64,000 nucleotides of DNA from Persicaria tinctoria (GCA_037127255.1 JBANSL010000020.1:50567098-50631097); one strand, 5' to 3'. Positions 36,521 to 48,392 are shown, numbered from the stretch's first letter. Notes: generated from the letters alone by a model not told the origin. Program-made: numbers and translations.

Positions 36521-39500
36521 TGTAAAGACCGGGAAATTTTGGAATATTAAATTATTAAAAAAGTGATTTATAATCATCCCGATTCCTAAGATTTGGGGGT
36601 TTGGAATTTCCGTTCTTGAGCTATTGGTTTTATTCTAAATATTTCAAAACGAGTACCAACATTATTTAGTTAAAAATTTAAAATACGCTTTATTCCGCTT
36701 CCGTATGCGAAAATTTCAAATAATATTTGAAGTTGTTTATTAAGTTCGGACTTGGAAATTTGAAAATCCTTTTAAGTCGAGTCGGGATAACGTCGAGAGA
36801 GGGGGTTTCGAGATTCATTTCCAGGGTAATTTTGAATTGGGATTTATGGGAACCATTTTATTTTATTACTTCTTTTCTCTTCCCTCCTTATTGATCCAAA
36901 TGCATCAGCACCTCATCTCTTTAATATTGGGATCCAAAGCAAGCTCACACCCCACCCTTTTGTCCGCAACATCCTTTTGCTTTTTGGTTGGATTCAAAAA
37001 CCCAAATACCTCCCCTCTTACAACTAGAAGCTACCCCCATTGTCCTCTCCCACTTGTCTTCAAGTGCTCTCTCTTACAACCCCAAATCCCACGCCAAAAT
37101 CAGATTTCAATCCCCCCTAGTTTGCATTAGAAATCCCACCAACACCCACAAAGACACCCATTCACCCTCTTTCTCTCGTCCCTCCTCTGCAGAACCCTGA
37201 TTCCCATCCAAAAACCACCAGAGGACCACCATCACCTCACCTTTTCTCCTCCTTGTTCTGCCTTCCTTTCCTGAATTCGAGCCACCATTGCCACCGGTGC
37301 CCGCCGCCACCAACATCACTCCCCTCAATCTCTGTCTTCGGAATCACCAAGCTACCCTCCTCCCTCTTGTTTATGTCGAGCAATCCGCAACTCTTATATC
37401 CTCCATTGCGACAAGACCAGCAGTCGTCCGAGCCAGGAGAAGCCAAGGCCGTCCAGCAGCGCCGTTCGTCCTCCTCGTGTCCCTGTTCTTCCCCATTCGA
37501 ATCGGTAAGCCTCTCCTCTTCCTTCTTTCCCTCAAGCACACCATAAAAGTCGACCTTTAACCCCTCTGCACTCGTCCTAGTCCACCTCGGCGCAGATCTA
37601 CCTCCGTCGAATCCAATTCGAGCCCGACGATGACGTTTTCCGGCGAGAAACTCGAGCCCTCCTTGGTGAGCACCTTCAATCCCTTCTTTCTTGTTCGCTC
37701 TGTGTTAGTTGGTTGTCGGGAAAGCGAGAGTGAGTGTGGTCAGAGCGGGTGAGGATTCCGGCAGGCGAGTCTCCGGCGAGGAGCCCCTCCCCTTCTCCTT
37801 CTTCTTCTTCCGCAGCGTTCCGTCGGGGGGAAAATAGAGCTCTGCTCTGTGCGTTGAGGAAGATGGGTCATTTGACCCGTTTCCTTTCTTTCTCCCTCGG
37901 GTCTGGGCTGGGTGTTGGGTCACATGTGTGGGCTGGGCCCCTTTCTTTTGTTATTGTTAAAGTATGTCATATTAATTAAGATGTGAAGGTGATTTTGACA
38001 TCTTATTTACACATTTATAATATATGATTTATATGATTATTTTAGTCCGATTTTATAAAACAAATATAATTTTTGAAAATATTATAAGATCGTTTTAAAG
38101 GTAATGTTATTTGGAAATGTTTTATAATGTGGTTTAGAAGGGAGTTATTGAACTTTGGCTATACTTGTGTTGTAGAACTTTGGAATGATTTATTAGCTTT
38201 GAATTATAAAAAGGATTTGGAAAGATGATCTAATTTTGGTATCTTATTTTAAGCTAAGTATTATTCAGTAATTTATTTAAAAAGTTTTCAAGTTTCCGGA
38301 CATGTTCTATAAGGATTCGTGTTGGAAAACCAAAATGCCGGAATAAATTCTATAATATGATTTTGGGAAATTGGTTTTAAGGTTTAAATGTTTAATGCCG
38401 GGATTCTTTGTCTTGGTTTGATGATGTTGGTTTTGAGAAGAAAGTTGGAAATATGGTTGGTACGATTTTATCAATGGGTTTGATTGGAGGTAAATGATTT
38501 TGGTTGATGTTGATCGTATCGGAAAGGTTTTGGAAAACGGTTTCACCATCGGTTGGTTTTGAGTATGTCGAGAACTTAGGTTTTGTGCGTATGAATGATG
38601 GACCGATAGCTTATGGAAATGGCTTGATGATAGGTGTATTGCTTTTGGATTGCTTTGGACTTGCATTTGGGCCCTTGCTTGCGTTATTTTGCTGTTCTGC
38701 ATCTTCTGGTAAGTTCCCTAGGGGGCTTACACAGGTTGGACATTCATGCCTGTTGTTACATTTTATGTTAGGTGTTGCATTTGCATAAAAGCATGCCATG
38801 TAGTATCCTATTTAGGTTGCACTAATTGAATGAGCATTTGCTTACTTATTGCGTTTGAAACAGAACGGTCGTTATCTGTGATAGTCCTAGAGTATTTGCT
38901 AGGGTCATAGGGTAGCCCAACCTCATCGGGTACCCTGAGTCAATCGAGTCATGAACTTCCTTATATTATGAGATGCCTGCGGGCTTTATTGTGGAGCGGG
39001 TTAGGCATGGGTGCCGCCCGATTATGATGGAATGCATTCACGAGCTGGCCAGTCTCCGCCCTATCGGAAGGGGGTGGAGGTAGGAGAGGGATATGCCGCT
39101 TGGCATTGTCTTGGGCCCTTTACAGTATTTTTACACATTATTATAACTAGGAGCATGCTAGTGTGTTTGACTTTCGTACTGCATTAGAGCATCTTTATTA
39201 GGTATAGCACATACTATGTGGCCTCAGCGAGGACTGCCGGTCCCGCATGAGTGGCTCGATCTGACTCCTTTCCCTGTTCTTTTTTTTAAGGTATTTTCTG
39301 CAGATTTTGATTGCTCGATGTCTATATGACGGGGTCCCCTTTTTGCGAATCGAAGAACCTGGCTAAGTCTCTAACTCATTATAAATGGTAATCATCCACT
39401 TATGTTTTGGTTTTGACCCGGCTCTGCCGTGATGCTTTGTATCTTAATTTTGCTTCCGTCTTGCTTCCGTTTGAAATGAATTTCTCGAGTTAGTCCCTAG

Positions 39501-39674
39501 GACAGATTAAGGGTACCCAACGACCCTACGATACTTTTAGGGTTTGAAATCCCTCTTTATTTCTGACCTTGAAAATGAGTTTGAAACCTTGACCCGTACC
39601 TGGATTGCAAGATCCGAACAAGGGGTTTTATCCCTTGAAACGTAACCCGGAAATCATAATTCTGGGCCGTTACA
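36521..39674 (+). repeat. 3' LTR of the LARD
   Basis: This 3154-bp LTR is two bases different in length from the left copy and colinear throughout, with scattered substitutions. It ends gggccgttaca, where the left copy has gggctgttaca. Confidence 0.9.
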
Positions 39675-39904
39675 ACCCACCCAAAATTTGCCCAATTTCT
39701 ATAAGATGATGAAAAGCTCTCTTGCACCTTGGTCAGTATCCTACAATCACTAAAGGGAAAGAAGAAGATACTGGTATTTTTTTTCTTGATTCCCCTCTTA
39801 TTTTCATCCATTTATGGCAATAATTTGATTCTTGTGAATTGTTTTGATTTGTATGGCTTCACTACGTTGGATATGGATCTGTATGGAGTAACTGCACGTG
39901 GACA

Positions 39905-40240
39905 TTGTCTTCCTTCATCACTTATGAAAATCAGAGCCCTCGGCTATCTGCTGAAAATCATGAGAAATTTCACTTCGATTTGAATCTTCCACTCAATGAG
40001 GATGTCAAGTCTGGTCCGGAATCGAGCCTTCCACCTCCACTAAATGAAATTGTCAAGCATGATGCAATGCAAGATGTTGACACGAGTACCAACCTCAGGG
40101 TAAAGCATGATTTTGATTTGAACAAATTCCATATGGAAGTAGGAGATCCTGATGAAGATGAAGAGACCAATAAAATACTTGTGATCATGCTAAATATTTT
40201 ATGCCCAATAGCTCACTGGACTCTCTTAAAGTCTAGCTAG
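39905..40240 (+). CDS. Small ORF with DLNLPLNE (EAR-like) motif inside the mariner element
   Basis: An ATG-initiated 111-residue frame lies in the mariner 3' region, next to the LARD insertion. It contains FHFDLNLPLNED at residues 22-33, and a second FDLN at about residue 74. The DLNxxP/LxLxL type is the EAR repression motif of plant transcriptional regulators that recruit TOPLESS. The rest is acidic and Ser/Pro-rich with no domain I recognise. It could be a captured exon from a host regulator or a chance frame. No splice context supports expression. Confidence 0.35.
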   Translation: MSSFITYENQSPRLSAENHEKFHFDLNLPLNEDVKSGPESSLPPPLNEIVKHDAMQDVDTSTNLRVKHDFDLNKFHMEVGDPDEDEETNKILVIMLNILCPIAHWTLLKSS

Positions 40241-40687
40241 ATGTATGGTGATTTGGTAGTTTTTTTGCTTGGTTGTAAGAGAGAAGCTACTAGACTACTG
40301 GTTTGGTGTATTTTTCTTGGTTATGGGCTAGTCACCGGTGTATTTTGCTTGATTGTAAGGGAGAAACTAGCGTTTTGATGTTTTGTGCTTAAATCTGGGA
40401 ACTCCTACTATATATCCTTTGGTGCTTATTTGCAAAGGGATAAACTATGAGACTACTTTCTCATTCTGTGTAAATTATTCTATGCACTCATAATGGATTT
40501 TTCATGTTTTAAATGGCAAATTATGAATGCCTTTTGATTTTGTAGTCTTTTGTGTTAATAATTTGACTCTTGTTAATCCTTTCGGAAATGTAGATCAAAG
40601 AACACATTAACTTAACAGAGGCAACCCATCAAATGCTAATCACGAGCTTCACTTCATTCTTAACAAGCTGTAGCAGTCGCTTGTTCT

Positions 40688-40852
40688 TTTCTCAGTCCAC
40701 CACCGGGGAGGCTTCAGCTGCGTGCAGCACCATAACACATACAACAAGCGCTTGCAATGCAGATAGCTGCGTGTGGAAATCAACCAAGTATATCCCCATC
40801 TGAATGGCCTTCATCGTTAATGCAGGACTACTCGCCTTCACACCCTGTCGAA
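40688..40852 (-). pseudogene. Exon-like fragment of unknown gene, minus strand
   Basis: After an acceptor-like tttcgacag the minus strand reads an open frame containing GVKASSPALTMKAIQMGIYL and ending in AAEASPVVD and a stop. Codon use and composition look gene-like, but I do not recognise the family. It lies downstream of the mariner transposase and is probably a captured or decayed host exon. Confidence 0.3.
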
Positions 40853-41315
40853 ACAATCACAGCTGTCATCACATGAGTGATAACAGCCTTATACGAATCT
40901 CTTCGTTTCATTATGCAAGAGTAAAAATAATGCAATGAACTTCAATATTACATGAATTCTTTTCTTAATGATACACATGAATACATATCATAAATTTCCC
41001 TAAATGATTTCACTTACTTCTCTTCAAATTCCTCTGTATTTTTTAGAAATTGCCTAATTGAAAAGTACTTATTCCACACAAATTTTCCTTCCTTTTGAAA
41101 GTAGCAAAGACCAACCACTAAATGTTCACTAGCATAAATGGAGCAATGGAATAACCGATTTTATTCTATATATAGTGCATTCAGAGATTGTAAGGCCATA
41201 CAAACTGATAGAAATAAAAAGAGACATCATCTTAGCAACACCTTCCACCACAAACTTTCTTTCCATTGCAAAAAAAAAAAAAACTTCATCACATCATAGT
41301 TATACAGTGCATATC

Positions 41316-42748
41316 TTACTCAGTTCCCATTTCATTTCTTGCTAATATGCTCCAGATTTTTTCTACTAGGTCAGATTCACAGGTGATTGTTGTAGGAAGA
41401 GAACCATTCCTTTCTAACCGAGCCTTATTTATGTGCCTAATTTTATATTCGTTGGACCCTTCAGTAAGCATGATTTCCCGCATACATAATTGCAAGGATA
41501 AAAAGACATGGTTGATTTTTGTTGCAGGATACTCATTGAAAGCTCTTTGGGCAGCACCAATTAGTTCATCCACCGTCCTTGTGCACTCCTTATCCTGCAA
41601 GGACTGAATCGCGCTACAATATCCAAGATCCAACACATTCATATCTGGAGAGTTGGCCGGCTGACAGAGCAATCTTATGTCGAACACATTATGTGACGCA
41701 ACCATCTGAAATTCCACATCACTCGGTTGGACATGTGTGTTCTTGCATTATCTTGTTGAATAAAAATGGTTGCATTTGAATCCTCCGTTGGCCCCTTCTC
41801 TCGAATTGCAGGAATAACCTTTTCCAGTAGGAATTCTCGGATAGTTTCTTTCTTGACCGAAGTGATTGGTTTGGTTTGCAAGGTCTCGACTTCTCTATTT
41901 CGACTACGTCTTAAGGCAGGCTCAACAGTAACTAGTGGAAACACTCCTATTTTTCCAGATAAAACCTCATTGCCTTTATCATCAAATCTAGGCCTTGCAA
42001 TTGCAGTTAGAAACATTACCTTGCCAATGAAATTTTTGCTCTGGCATGATCGCACATGATTGGCTTCGTCGGGAAGCAAGTAGTAGTTTCTTGACTTCTT
42101 TGTCATATAGAACCACTTCTCGTCAATGTGCACAGTATTATACATCCCCACAAACCGTGGCTCATGTGGCAAGCTACTGCTATCAAACATCGACATGCAA
42201 AATCGAAGCCGTGATATCTTGTTCTCCTCCTTTAAATATGGTGCGATCGCGTTTGAGTGTTGTCGTAGGTGGCCTTCCTGCAATCGGTTGTATAAACTGA
42301 CATGACTGGTTTTCAAAACATGAGAAAGTGACCTCAATGTTGTCTTTTTACACAAAGGTATATCAGCAATGCGATTAAGGTCGACTTCGACTCTCTTCCG
42401 ACCGCTGTTTTTTGGCCATCTATGTGATGGATCAACCACAATGCCTGTTGGGGTTGCTTTTTCTTGTTTCCAAATTCGTTGAACAGTTCGTAACGGAACC
42501 GAAAACAAAGAAGAAACCTCATTCGTTGAATTTCGTTTCAGTTTTCCGTTTGAACTTCTTTCTAGTAACGCAGCATAAATAAGCTTCCTTTCTTCATTTG
42601 ATGTGAACTTGTAGGTTTGAGCTTCACTCTCACTTTGAGACCTGGCATCAATTTCTATTTGAAAAAAAAATAAAGTGAGATAGTTGATAAAAACAAATAT
42701 AGAGTTAATCAGTTGCATCAGTAATAGGATGAAAAACAAATCAAGCAA
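41316..42748 (-). pseudogene. Mariner-like transposase, frameshifted
   Basis: Mariner transposases cut and paste elements flanked by TA. The minus-strand frame 42748-41675 carries the N-terminal helix-turn-helix region (SSLFSVPLRTVQRIWKQEKA) and two catalytic Asp motifs, HIDEKWFYM and FIQQDNARTH. The third Asp motif, NSPDMNVLDLGY, lies in a different frame at 41717-41316, together with a normal C-terminus. The break falls in an ACACAC run right after NARTH near 41715, so a slippage indel is the likely cause. Spacing fits the plant DD39D type. An upstream minus-strand frame at 43011-43217 may be the first exon. The protein would be truncated before the third catalytic residue, so the copy is inactive as read. 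Confidence 0.88.
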
Positions 42749-43010
42749 AGAGCAAGAAGGAAATCACAGTTTAAAAAATAGACCATTCTACACCAAACAA
42801 TGGAAGCAACACTTTAAGGAAATATAAGCCCCTAATTAACAAGAAATAGGAGTATTTAGCTCCAATAAAACAATGGAAGTTAACTTTGCAATGCTATTAC
42901 CAAGAGCAAGATGATCTAGCTAAATACTCAATACACACTAAAACTTTGAATTGGTTGGAAGATGAAAAGTTGGAAGGTGATCAAATAGAGTAAAAACCAG
43001 TGTAACCATG

Positions 43011-43217
43011 TCACTTACCAATATTAGTGGTTGATTGATGTTCTTCCTCAGTTGATTGAAGGTTCGGATCGATCGAATGAATGTAACTTGAAGATGATCG
43101 CTCTACAATTCGCACATCACCTTGGACCTCTTCATTGAATTCTAAAACAAAATGCTCAACATTATTGCTTTTGGATACTCCATCTTCAATGTGGTGTTGA
43201 TGATGATAGTTGGGCAC
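43011..43217 (-). CDS. Putative first exon of the mariner-like transposase gene
   Basis: A 68-codon minus-strand frame beginning MPNYHHQHHIEDG lies upstream of the transposase, inside the mariner TIRs. It is acidic and lacks a known domain. Plant mariner genes often have a short 5' exon, so linkage by splicing is possible but not shown. Confidence 0.35.
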   Translation of the reverse strand: MPNYHHQHHIEDGVSKSNNVEHFVLEFNEEVQGDVRIVERSSSSYIHSIDPNLQSTEEEHQSTTNIGK

Positions 43218-43774
43218 TTCATTAAATTTAATTTCACCATTTTCAGGGGGGAAGAAAATTCAGATAAAAAAGACCGTGGGGATCCATGATTGAACTAGGT
43301 AGATTGAGCACAATACATTAACATGGATAATTGGTTGTTTGAGCACAATATGTAATGACATCCTCATTTGAAATTTAGGTAGTTAAAATTTTGAATTTGG
43401 CTCCAATCTGTCCCTCCATTAATTTTGAAGGTGAAGAGTCGGGCTGAAGCCTGTTACTCTGTCAGTAGTCACCTCCAACCATTCACAGTACTCTGTATTT
43501 GATTTACATACAGCAGCCCACCCACTATCATTGAGGGCAATATTGTCATACTAATATGTTTCTTAAATATTGTGTCAAATGCTAAAACGACAAGTTTTGA
43601 TTAACGGAGGGAGTATATTCGATGCGGTTTTTTTTACACTTTACTGGTTTTTTCTCTCTCCCAAACAGGTCGAAGAGAAGAGCGTCGGGGCGATTTCGAT
43701 AAGGGCGAACTGTTAAACTCTACTCCGCCGCACTATGCTCCGCCGCACGTAGTGGTGCACTCCACTCCGGCGCT

Positions 43775-44035
43775 TAGTGGCTGGCTGTGGTGGCGAAGGC
43801 GCCTCCGGTCATGGCTGTTGGCCTGCGGCGGGTGCCCTAGTCCTCACTCAGTCCGATCTGAGTCCCCACTACAACCATTGTCGTGGTGGAGACCAATTGC
43901 TCCCACGACAATGTTCTGGCACTTAGTGGCTGGCTTTGGCGGAGACGACACCTCTGCTCATGGCTGCTGGCCTGCGGTGGGTGCCCTAGTCCTCACTCAG
44001 TCCGATCCGAGTCCCCGCTGCAGCAACCGTTAACC
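43775..44035 (+). repeat. Tandem duplication of about 145 bp, GC-rich
   Basis: A block starting cttagtggctggct and ending near cagtccgatctgagtcccc occurs twice with moderate divergence. It lies in the 5' part of a gene-like captured region in the CACTA element. Confidence 0.8.
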
Positions 44036-44287
44036 TTCTTCCCAGATTCGATTGAAAAGGTTAGTTTTTTGCACTAGCTTATAGTTGGTCAATTTCTGCT
44101 CTGAATTTGTTCTGAGATTCAATTTAATAGGTAGGATATAATAATTTGTTTAGGGTTTTGATTTTGGAAACCAATTTTGTGGAATTTTGATTAGGGTTAG
44201 TGATTTTGAGAATCAGTTTTGTGCATTTAAGGACTGATTCCAGTTTTCCTGTTGGAGTCGCTTGAAAACTTGCCACCAAGTGCTTCA

Positions 44288-45372
44288 GCTTCTTGTGTAT
44301 TACCACTGCAGGATAATGTATAGAAGTTGGTAATGCTAATGATAGCCGAGACTCACTTCATCTGAGACATTTTATATAAAAACTAGTTCTCCTAAATTGA
44401 TTGTTGTTTCAGTTGCATTCCACAAGTTCACACAGAAGTTATTGCAAGTGCTTCAGCTGTAAGGAATTATGGTTTAACTATACTAGCAGAAGACATACAG
44501 GTTAGTAGTTGAATTTTGAGTGTTAGGAGATTTTTAGTGGTAAAATTTATGCTGTTTGAATCCCCATGCTATTTGTTTACGCTATTTGTTTGAGTCCCTT
44601 GAAATCTTGCAATCGAGTGTAATTGCGTACGAGTAATTAATAAAATGCTTCTAAACTTAGCAGATTGAATGGGTCCTTTCTATCTACAGCTTCTTGTGTA
44701 TTATTGTTGCGGGATAATGTATTGAAGTTGGTGATGCTGATGATAGCCGAGATTCGCTTGATCTAAACCTTATAAACTTGTTCTCCTTGATTGTTGTTTC
44801 AGTCTCGTACATTCCACATGTTCAAGGACACAGGAGCTGTTGCAAGTGCTTCTGCTATCAGGAATTATGGCTTAACTATACTAGCAGAAGACATACAGGT
44901 TAGTAGTCGAATTTTGAGTGTTAGTGGTAAAATTTATGTTATTTCAATCCCCATGCTATTTGTTTGAGTGACTTGAAAACTTGCCATCGAGTGTAGTAGT
45001 GTATGATTAATTAATAAAATGCTTCTATTTTAGTAGATTAAATGGGTATTTTCTGTCTTTAGCTTCTTGTTGTTTTTGGTTCAATTACAAGTTAGATTTC
45101 GGCTTCTAACATGTCTTTTTTTTTCTCACAGAAATACAATAAGATGCGTGAATGAGGACATTTATGCTTGCTTGGCATCACTTGTTGGAACAGTCGTAAA
45201 AAGAGACGTACTTGCCATATTCAAGTTGTCTATTGAAAGGAGTTGTAGAGTCGAGCTTGCACAATCTGATGCGTTCATACAATCTGTCCTTGGATCCTTG
45301 TTTACAGAATTGGTTACCTTGGATGTTAATCCCCAGAGTAGTTCTTTGACCAAAGGAAAGCTCTTTTGTTGA
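44288..45372 (+). pseudogene. Captured gene fragment with duplicated exon, family unknown
   Basis: Two copies of an exon with intact splice borders occur: 44413-44500 and 44803-44898. Both encode SA(V/I)RNYGLTILAEDIQ and end in acatacag followed by gttagt. The surrounding intron sequence is duplicated too (period about 400 bp), so this is a segmental tandem duplication. A third block after a CAG acceptor at 45131 contains the frame NEDIYACLASLVGTVVKRD and ends at 45372. I do not recognise the protein. The fragments lie between the mariner and the CACTA subterminal repeats and look like host sequence captured by the CACTA element. Confidence 0.5.
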
Positions 45373-45429
45373 GCATTGTATAGTGATTTTAGAAAAGATT
45401 TTTTACTTAGAGAATAATTAGATTGTATA

Positions 45430-46010
45430 CAGACAACAGGTAAAAGGTACATAGACAATGGTTTTAGTGTACTTGGACAACATCTAGATTGTATATAGGC
45501 AACATTTCAATTGTATTTAGACAACGACTATACGGTTAAATTGTATATACACAATGGTTATGGTGTACTTAGACAATAATGAGATTGTATATAGACAACG
45601 ATTTAATTGTATATAGACAACGGTTAAAACAAAATTTAGACAACGAGAATATGGGACATAAACAATGGTTATATGGCACATAGACAATGGTTGTGGTGTA
45701 CCTAGACAACAGTTAGATTGTACATAAACAACAGTTATATGACACATAATCAATGGTTATATGACAAATAAATAGCGGTTATATGACACATAAATAACGG
45801 TTAAAGTCGTTTAATATAGATTGTTCTAAATTTTGGGGTCACATGGACAACGGTTATGGAACATCTTTGACAACGGTTATAACCGTTGTCTTAAAGAACC
45901 GTTGTCATAGGTCCAACCGTTGTTTTTACCTAAAAACGCACTGAGATAGACAACAGTGTAATAACCGTTGTCTATGTTGATAAATAACCGTTGTCTAAGA
46001 CCTTTTTTGT
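45430..46010. repeat. CACTA subterminal repeat field (gacaacggt)
   Basis: About twenty or more degenerate units of ttgtatatagacaacggtta type occur in both orientations, including a perfect 22-bp palindrome of gacaacggt at 45869-45890. Such clustered motifs near CACTA ends are the binding sites of the TNPA-type protein in known elements; function here is inferred. Confidence 0.75.
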
Positions 46011-46017
46011 ACAAGTG

Positions 46018-47289
46018 GACTTTCGCTCAATGGAAATCTTCATAGAAGATTCCATTCGGCGGGGTTGTAATGAGGCTTGGTAGAAACATAAGGACAAGGA
46101 ATTGTATTTGGTCATGTGGTGCAATAAATTCCGGAAAAACAAGATTCCATAACTCCCAACATAAAACAAACCAACTCAATAACATCAAGCTCACAAATGC
46201 ACAACATCTCTCAATATCATAAAAAACTTCAAAAATCATCTCAAATCTCATCAAATCATATCTCATCTCATCATCTCACATATCATGCAATCTCAACACC
46301 CAACAAATAAGACTCATAACCAACATAAATCCAATTCTTCCTCATTATGCAAAAATAAAATAAATGACTCTTTTATTCTTTCTTTTTTTCTTTTTCTCTT
46401 TTTTTTTCCGGATTTTTTTTTCTCTTTTCTTATTTTTTTCTTTAGCCAAAAATACATGAAAATCAAATGCATAAAAACGAGGGACTAAATAAGCATATAA
46501 CATTACATCTTCACAAAACCATAAACCATAACATCACACTTTAGCTTCATTCTCCCCACTCTCCAAAATAGATTCCATAACCCACTCAAAATCTCAATTC
46601 CCCCGGAATAAGGGTAAGGCTCATCATAGGCTAGGAATAATAATTTTGTGGAGCTATCAATAAAAAGGCTAAATGCTTAAATTGGCTTCAATGCAAGACA
46701 TAACATAAGCTAGACATGGATAAATATGCGGCTAAAAGGTTGCCTCAGTCATTTGAACTTATCAAGCAATGAACATGTATATAATCGGCCTTGAAAATAG
46801 ATAACCATGGCCATACTCAATGATAAATGCATAGGAAGAGTAAATCACACAAGAAAAGCAAAAGGAATAAAGATGTATCCTTTATAAGGCCAAAAATATC
46901 TCACTGTGACAAATTTTTGTTGAATTTCAATCATACTCCCAAACTTAGATCATACATGCTCAATTACATATGCTTAATCATATTTCACTAAAAAACAATT
47001 TTCAGGATAAGATCAAATTATTCCAAAATTCCATGGGATTTATAAGATCGTGCCAGTATAAAGTCAAAATAGGACAAACTCAAATTAGATGGAAATCTTT
47101 GATAATACAACATGTAAAATAACAAAACAAGACTCACTTTTTTTCTTCTTTTTTTTTCCCGACATTTTTCATTATTTTTTTCATATTTTGACATTTTTCA
47201 TAACATAAAAGAAATAACAAAAAGAAAATAACAAAAAAGAAATAACAGAAATTCAAACATGAACTAACCTAACTAATTCATTTCATTCC

Positions 47290-47321
<32 letters not shown>

Positions 47322-47640
47322 TACATGTTGCATTGTCCTCAATGCATAGAAACACAAAAAGGAACACTGAAAAATATAAAAATAAAGGGTTTGAAAGAAG
47401 CAAATAACTAACCTATTACTGTGAAGGCGGGGTCTGGGGTCAGACCGCTGATTGATTAAATTCATCAACAAGAGACAAGTCTCGTGTAGTTGATCGATCT
47501 TCCCAATCAGAATCGCATGGGACTTTGTTAGCTTCATCAACTCATCCGATCCACATGCTGATTCTCAAATTCAGTCAATTTCTTCTCCAAGCAAGCGGTG
47601 CGCGAGGCATCTAGAACCGTAGGCGAAGTCATCTCGATCT
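46018..47640. other. Athila-like 3' region, non-coding
   Basis: AT-rich sequence with T-rich runs at 46370-46440 and 47140-47190 and no coding frame. At 47288-47320 a C-run followed by (CA)n reads on the minus strand as an acaatgcaacatgtaagtg...ggg tract, a usual feature after ORF1 of Athila elements. Confidence 0.5.
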
Positions 47641-47648
47641 GCATATCT

Positions 47649-48052
47649 TCAACATCGCTCGCAGAGGTCAACACTCTGTGGCATAGCCTCCAAAGTTGAC
47701 AAGAACTCACGCACCAAAATAGGATAAGTTGGCACGCTCAATGATATGAAGTTAGCTCGACCTCCCTTATCCAGCATCAGAGATACTGGACCATGGAGAC
47801 CAAGCCTCTGTAATGTCTCCAGGTGAAAAAATCGTGTCGACGGGTAACTCACGTCTCTTAGATGGAACCAGCGTTCCTTCTCAACTTTAGACAAATAGGT
47901 GGAAGCATCCATCTTAGGAGCACGAGACATAACTCATAGGATTGAGGAAGAAAACCACAAAAACGACCAAAAGACGGGCTCACTGTAGTGACGGCGGGCG
48001 CCGTGTCTGGGGCGGCAGGCGTCGTGTACTCAAAACCATAAATCCGAGTCAA
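47649..48052 (-). pseudogene. ATHILA ORF1-type fragment
   Basis: The minus-strand frame 47930-47649 contains WFHLRDVSYPSTRFFHLETL and LGLHGPVSLMLDKGG, then YPILVREFLSTLEAMP. This fits the post-pol ORF1/plant transposon protein region of Athila elements. A short upstream frame (48052-47858) is in another register. Only the N-terminal part of the domain remains. The sequence just upstream carries paired ggcgggcgccgtgt motifs. Confidence 0.65.
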
Positions 48053-48392
48053 AACGTTGGAAGACCGACGTCCACACCTCCAAACTTGAAACTTTCACGA
48101 ACAACTTGGTTTCAAAGGGTTCTTTGGTGATATTTAGGGGAATGGTATGGAAAAGTTGGATTTTGTGGAGGTAGGGTAATGGTGGAGAGTGTTTTGGTGG
48201 ATAGAATCGATTGAAACACAAGGCTTTATGTATTTGGAATGGATTCCAGTAGGCTTTTGAGTTTTGTAGATTTCTTGAGTAAGCTTGGTTGATTCAAAAT
48301 ACAGAGTAGCAATATATAGCGAGTTGGAAGAAATATCTATCAAAAAGAAAAATATGAAACATTAGAACTATATAAAATAGAAAGGGTCTTGT

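Larger units (their letters stand above)
22703..39674 (+). mobile_element. LARD-type LTR retrotransposon (non-coding, 3.15-kb LTRs)
   Basis: The LTRs occupy 22703-25858 and 36521-39674, both starting TGTAAAGACCGGG and ending GTTACA. A tRNA-Met type primer-binding site follows the left LTR and a polypurine tract precedes the right LTR, so transcription is on the plus strand. The flanks gccca and accca agree at 4 of 5 positions. The interior (25859-36520) has no gag or pol reading frame. After removing two CACTA insertions about 5.3 kb of non-coding sequence remains. Very long LTRs with a long non-coding interior define LARDs. The LTR ends and PBS resemble the Tekay/Del gypsy lineage, which could mobilise it; that is inference. 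Confidence 0.85.
22464..43613 (-). mobile_element. Mariner-like element (plant MLE), interrupted by a LARD
   Basis: The left end ccccccccgttaagaaaaac (22464) and the inverted right end ctccctccgttaatcaaaac (43613) form TIRs of about 33 bp, followed by ttgacgttttag or ttgtcgttttag. TA dinucleotides flank both ends (22462-22463 and 43614-43615). A broken transposase lies on the minus strand at 41316-42748, with an upstream exon candidate at 43011-43217. Without the 17-kb LARD the element is about 4.2 kb. Just inside the left end, the TIR-internal phrase gttaagaaaaacttgacg is duplicated. Confidence 0.88.
22250..46017. mobile_element. CACTA element with gacaacggt subterminal repeats, split by mariner
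   Basis: The right end is clear: inverted it reads cacttgtacaaaaaagg, preceded by a dense field of gacaacggt motifs (45430-46010). The left end is less clear. It is placed near 22250, where a perfect 28-bp palindrome of accgttgtc/gacaacg motifs appears, but a matching cacttgtac end was not found, so the left terminus may be deleted. No transposase is present. After removing the mariner insertion, about 2.6 kb remain, holding duplicated exon-like fragments. Confidence 0.6.

Noticed and set aside
47288..47320. C-run followed by CA repeat as a possible functional G-quadruplex
   Set aside because: It sits at the place where Athila elements have a G-rich tract after ORF1, and run length here is prone to sequencing error.
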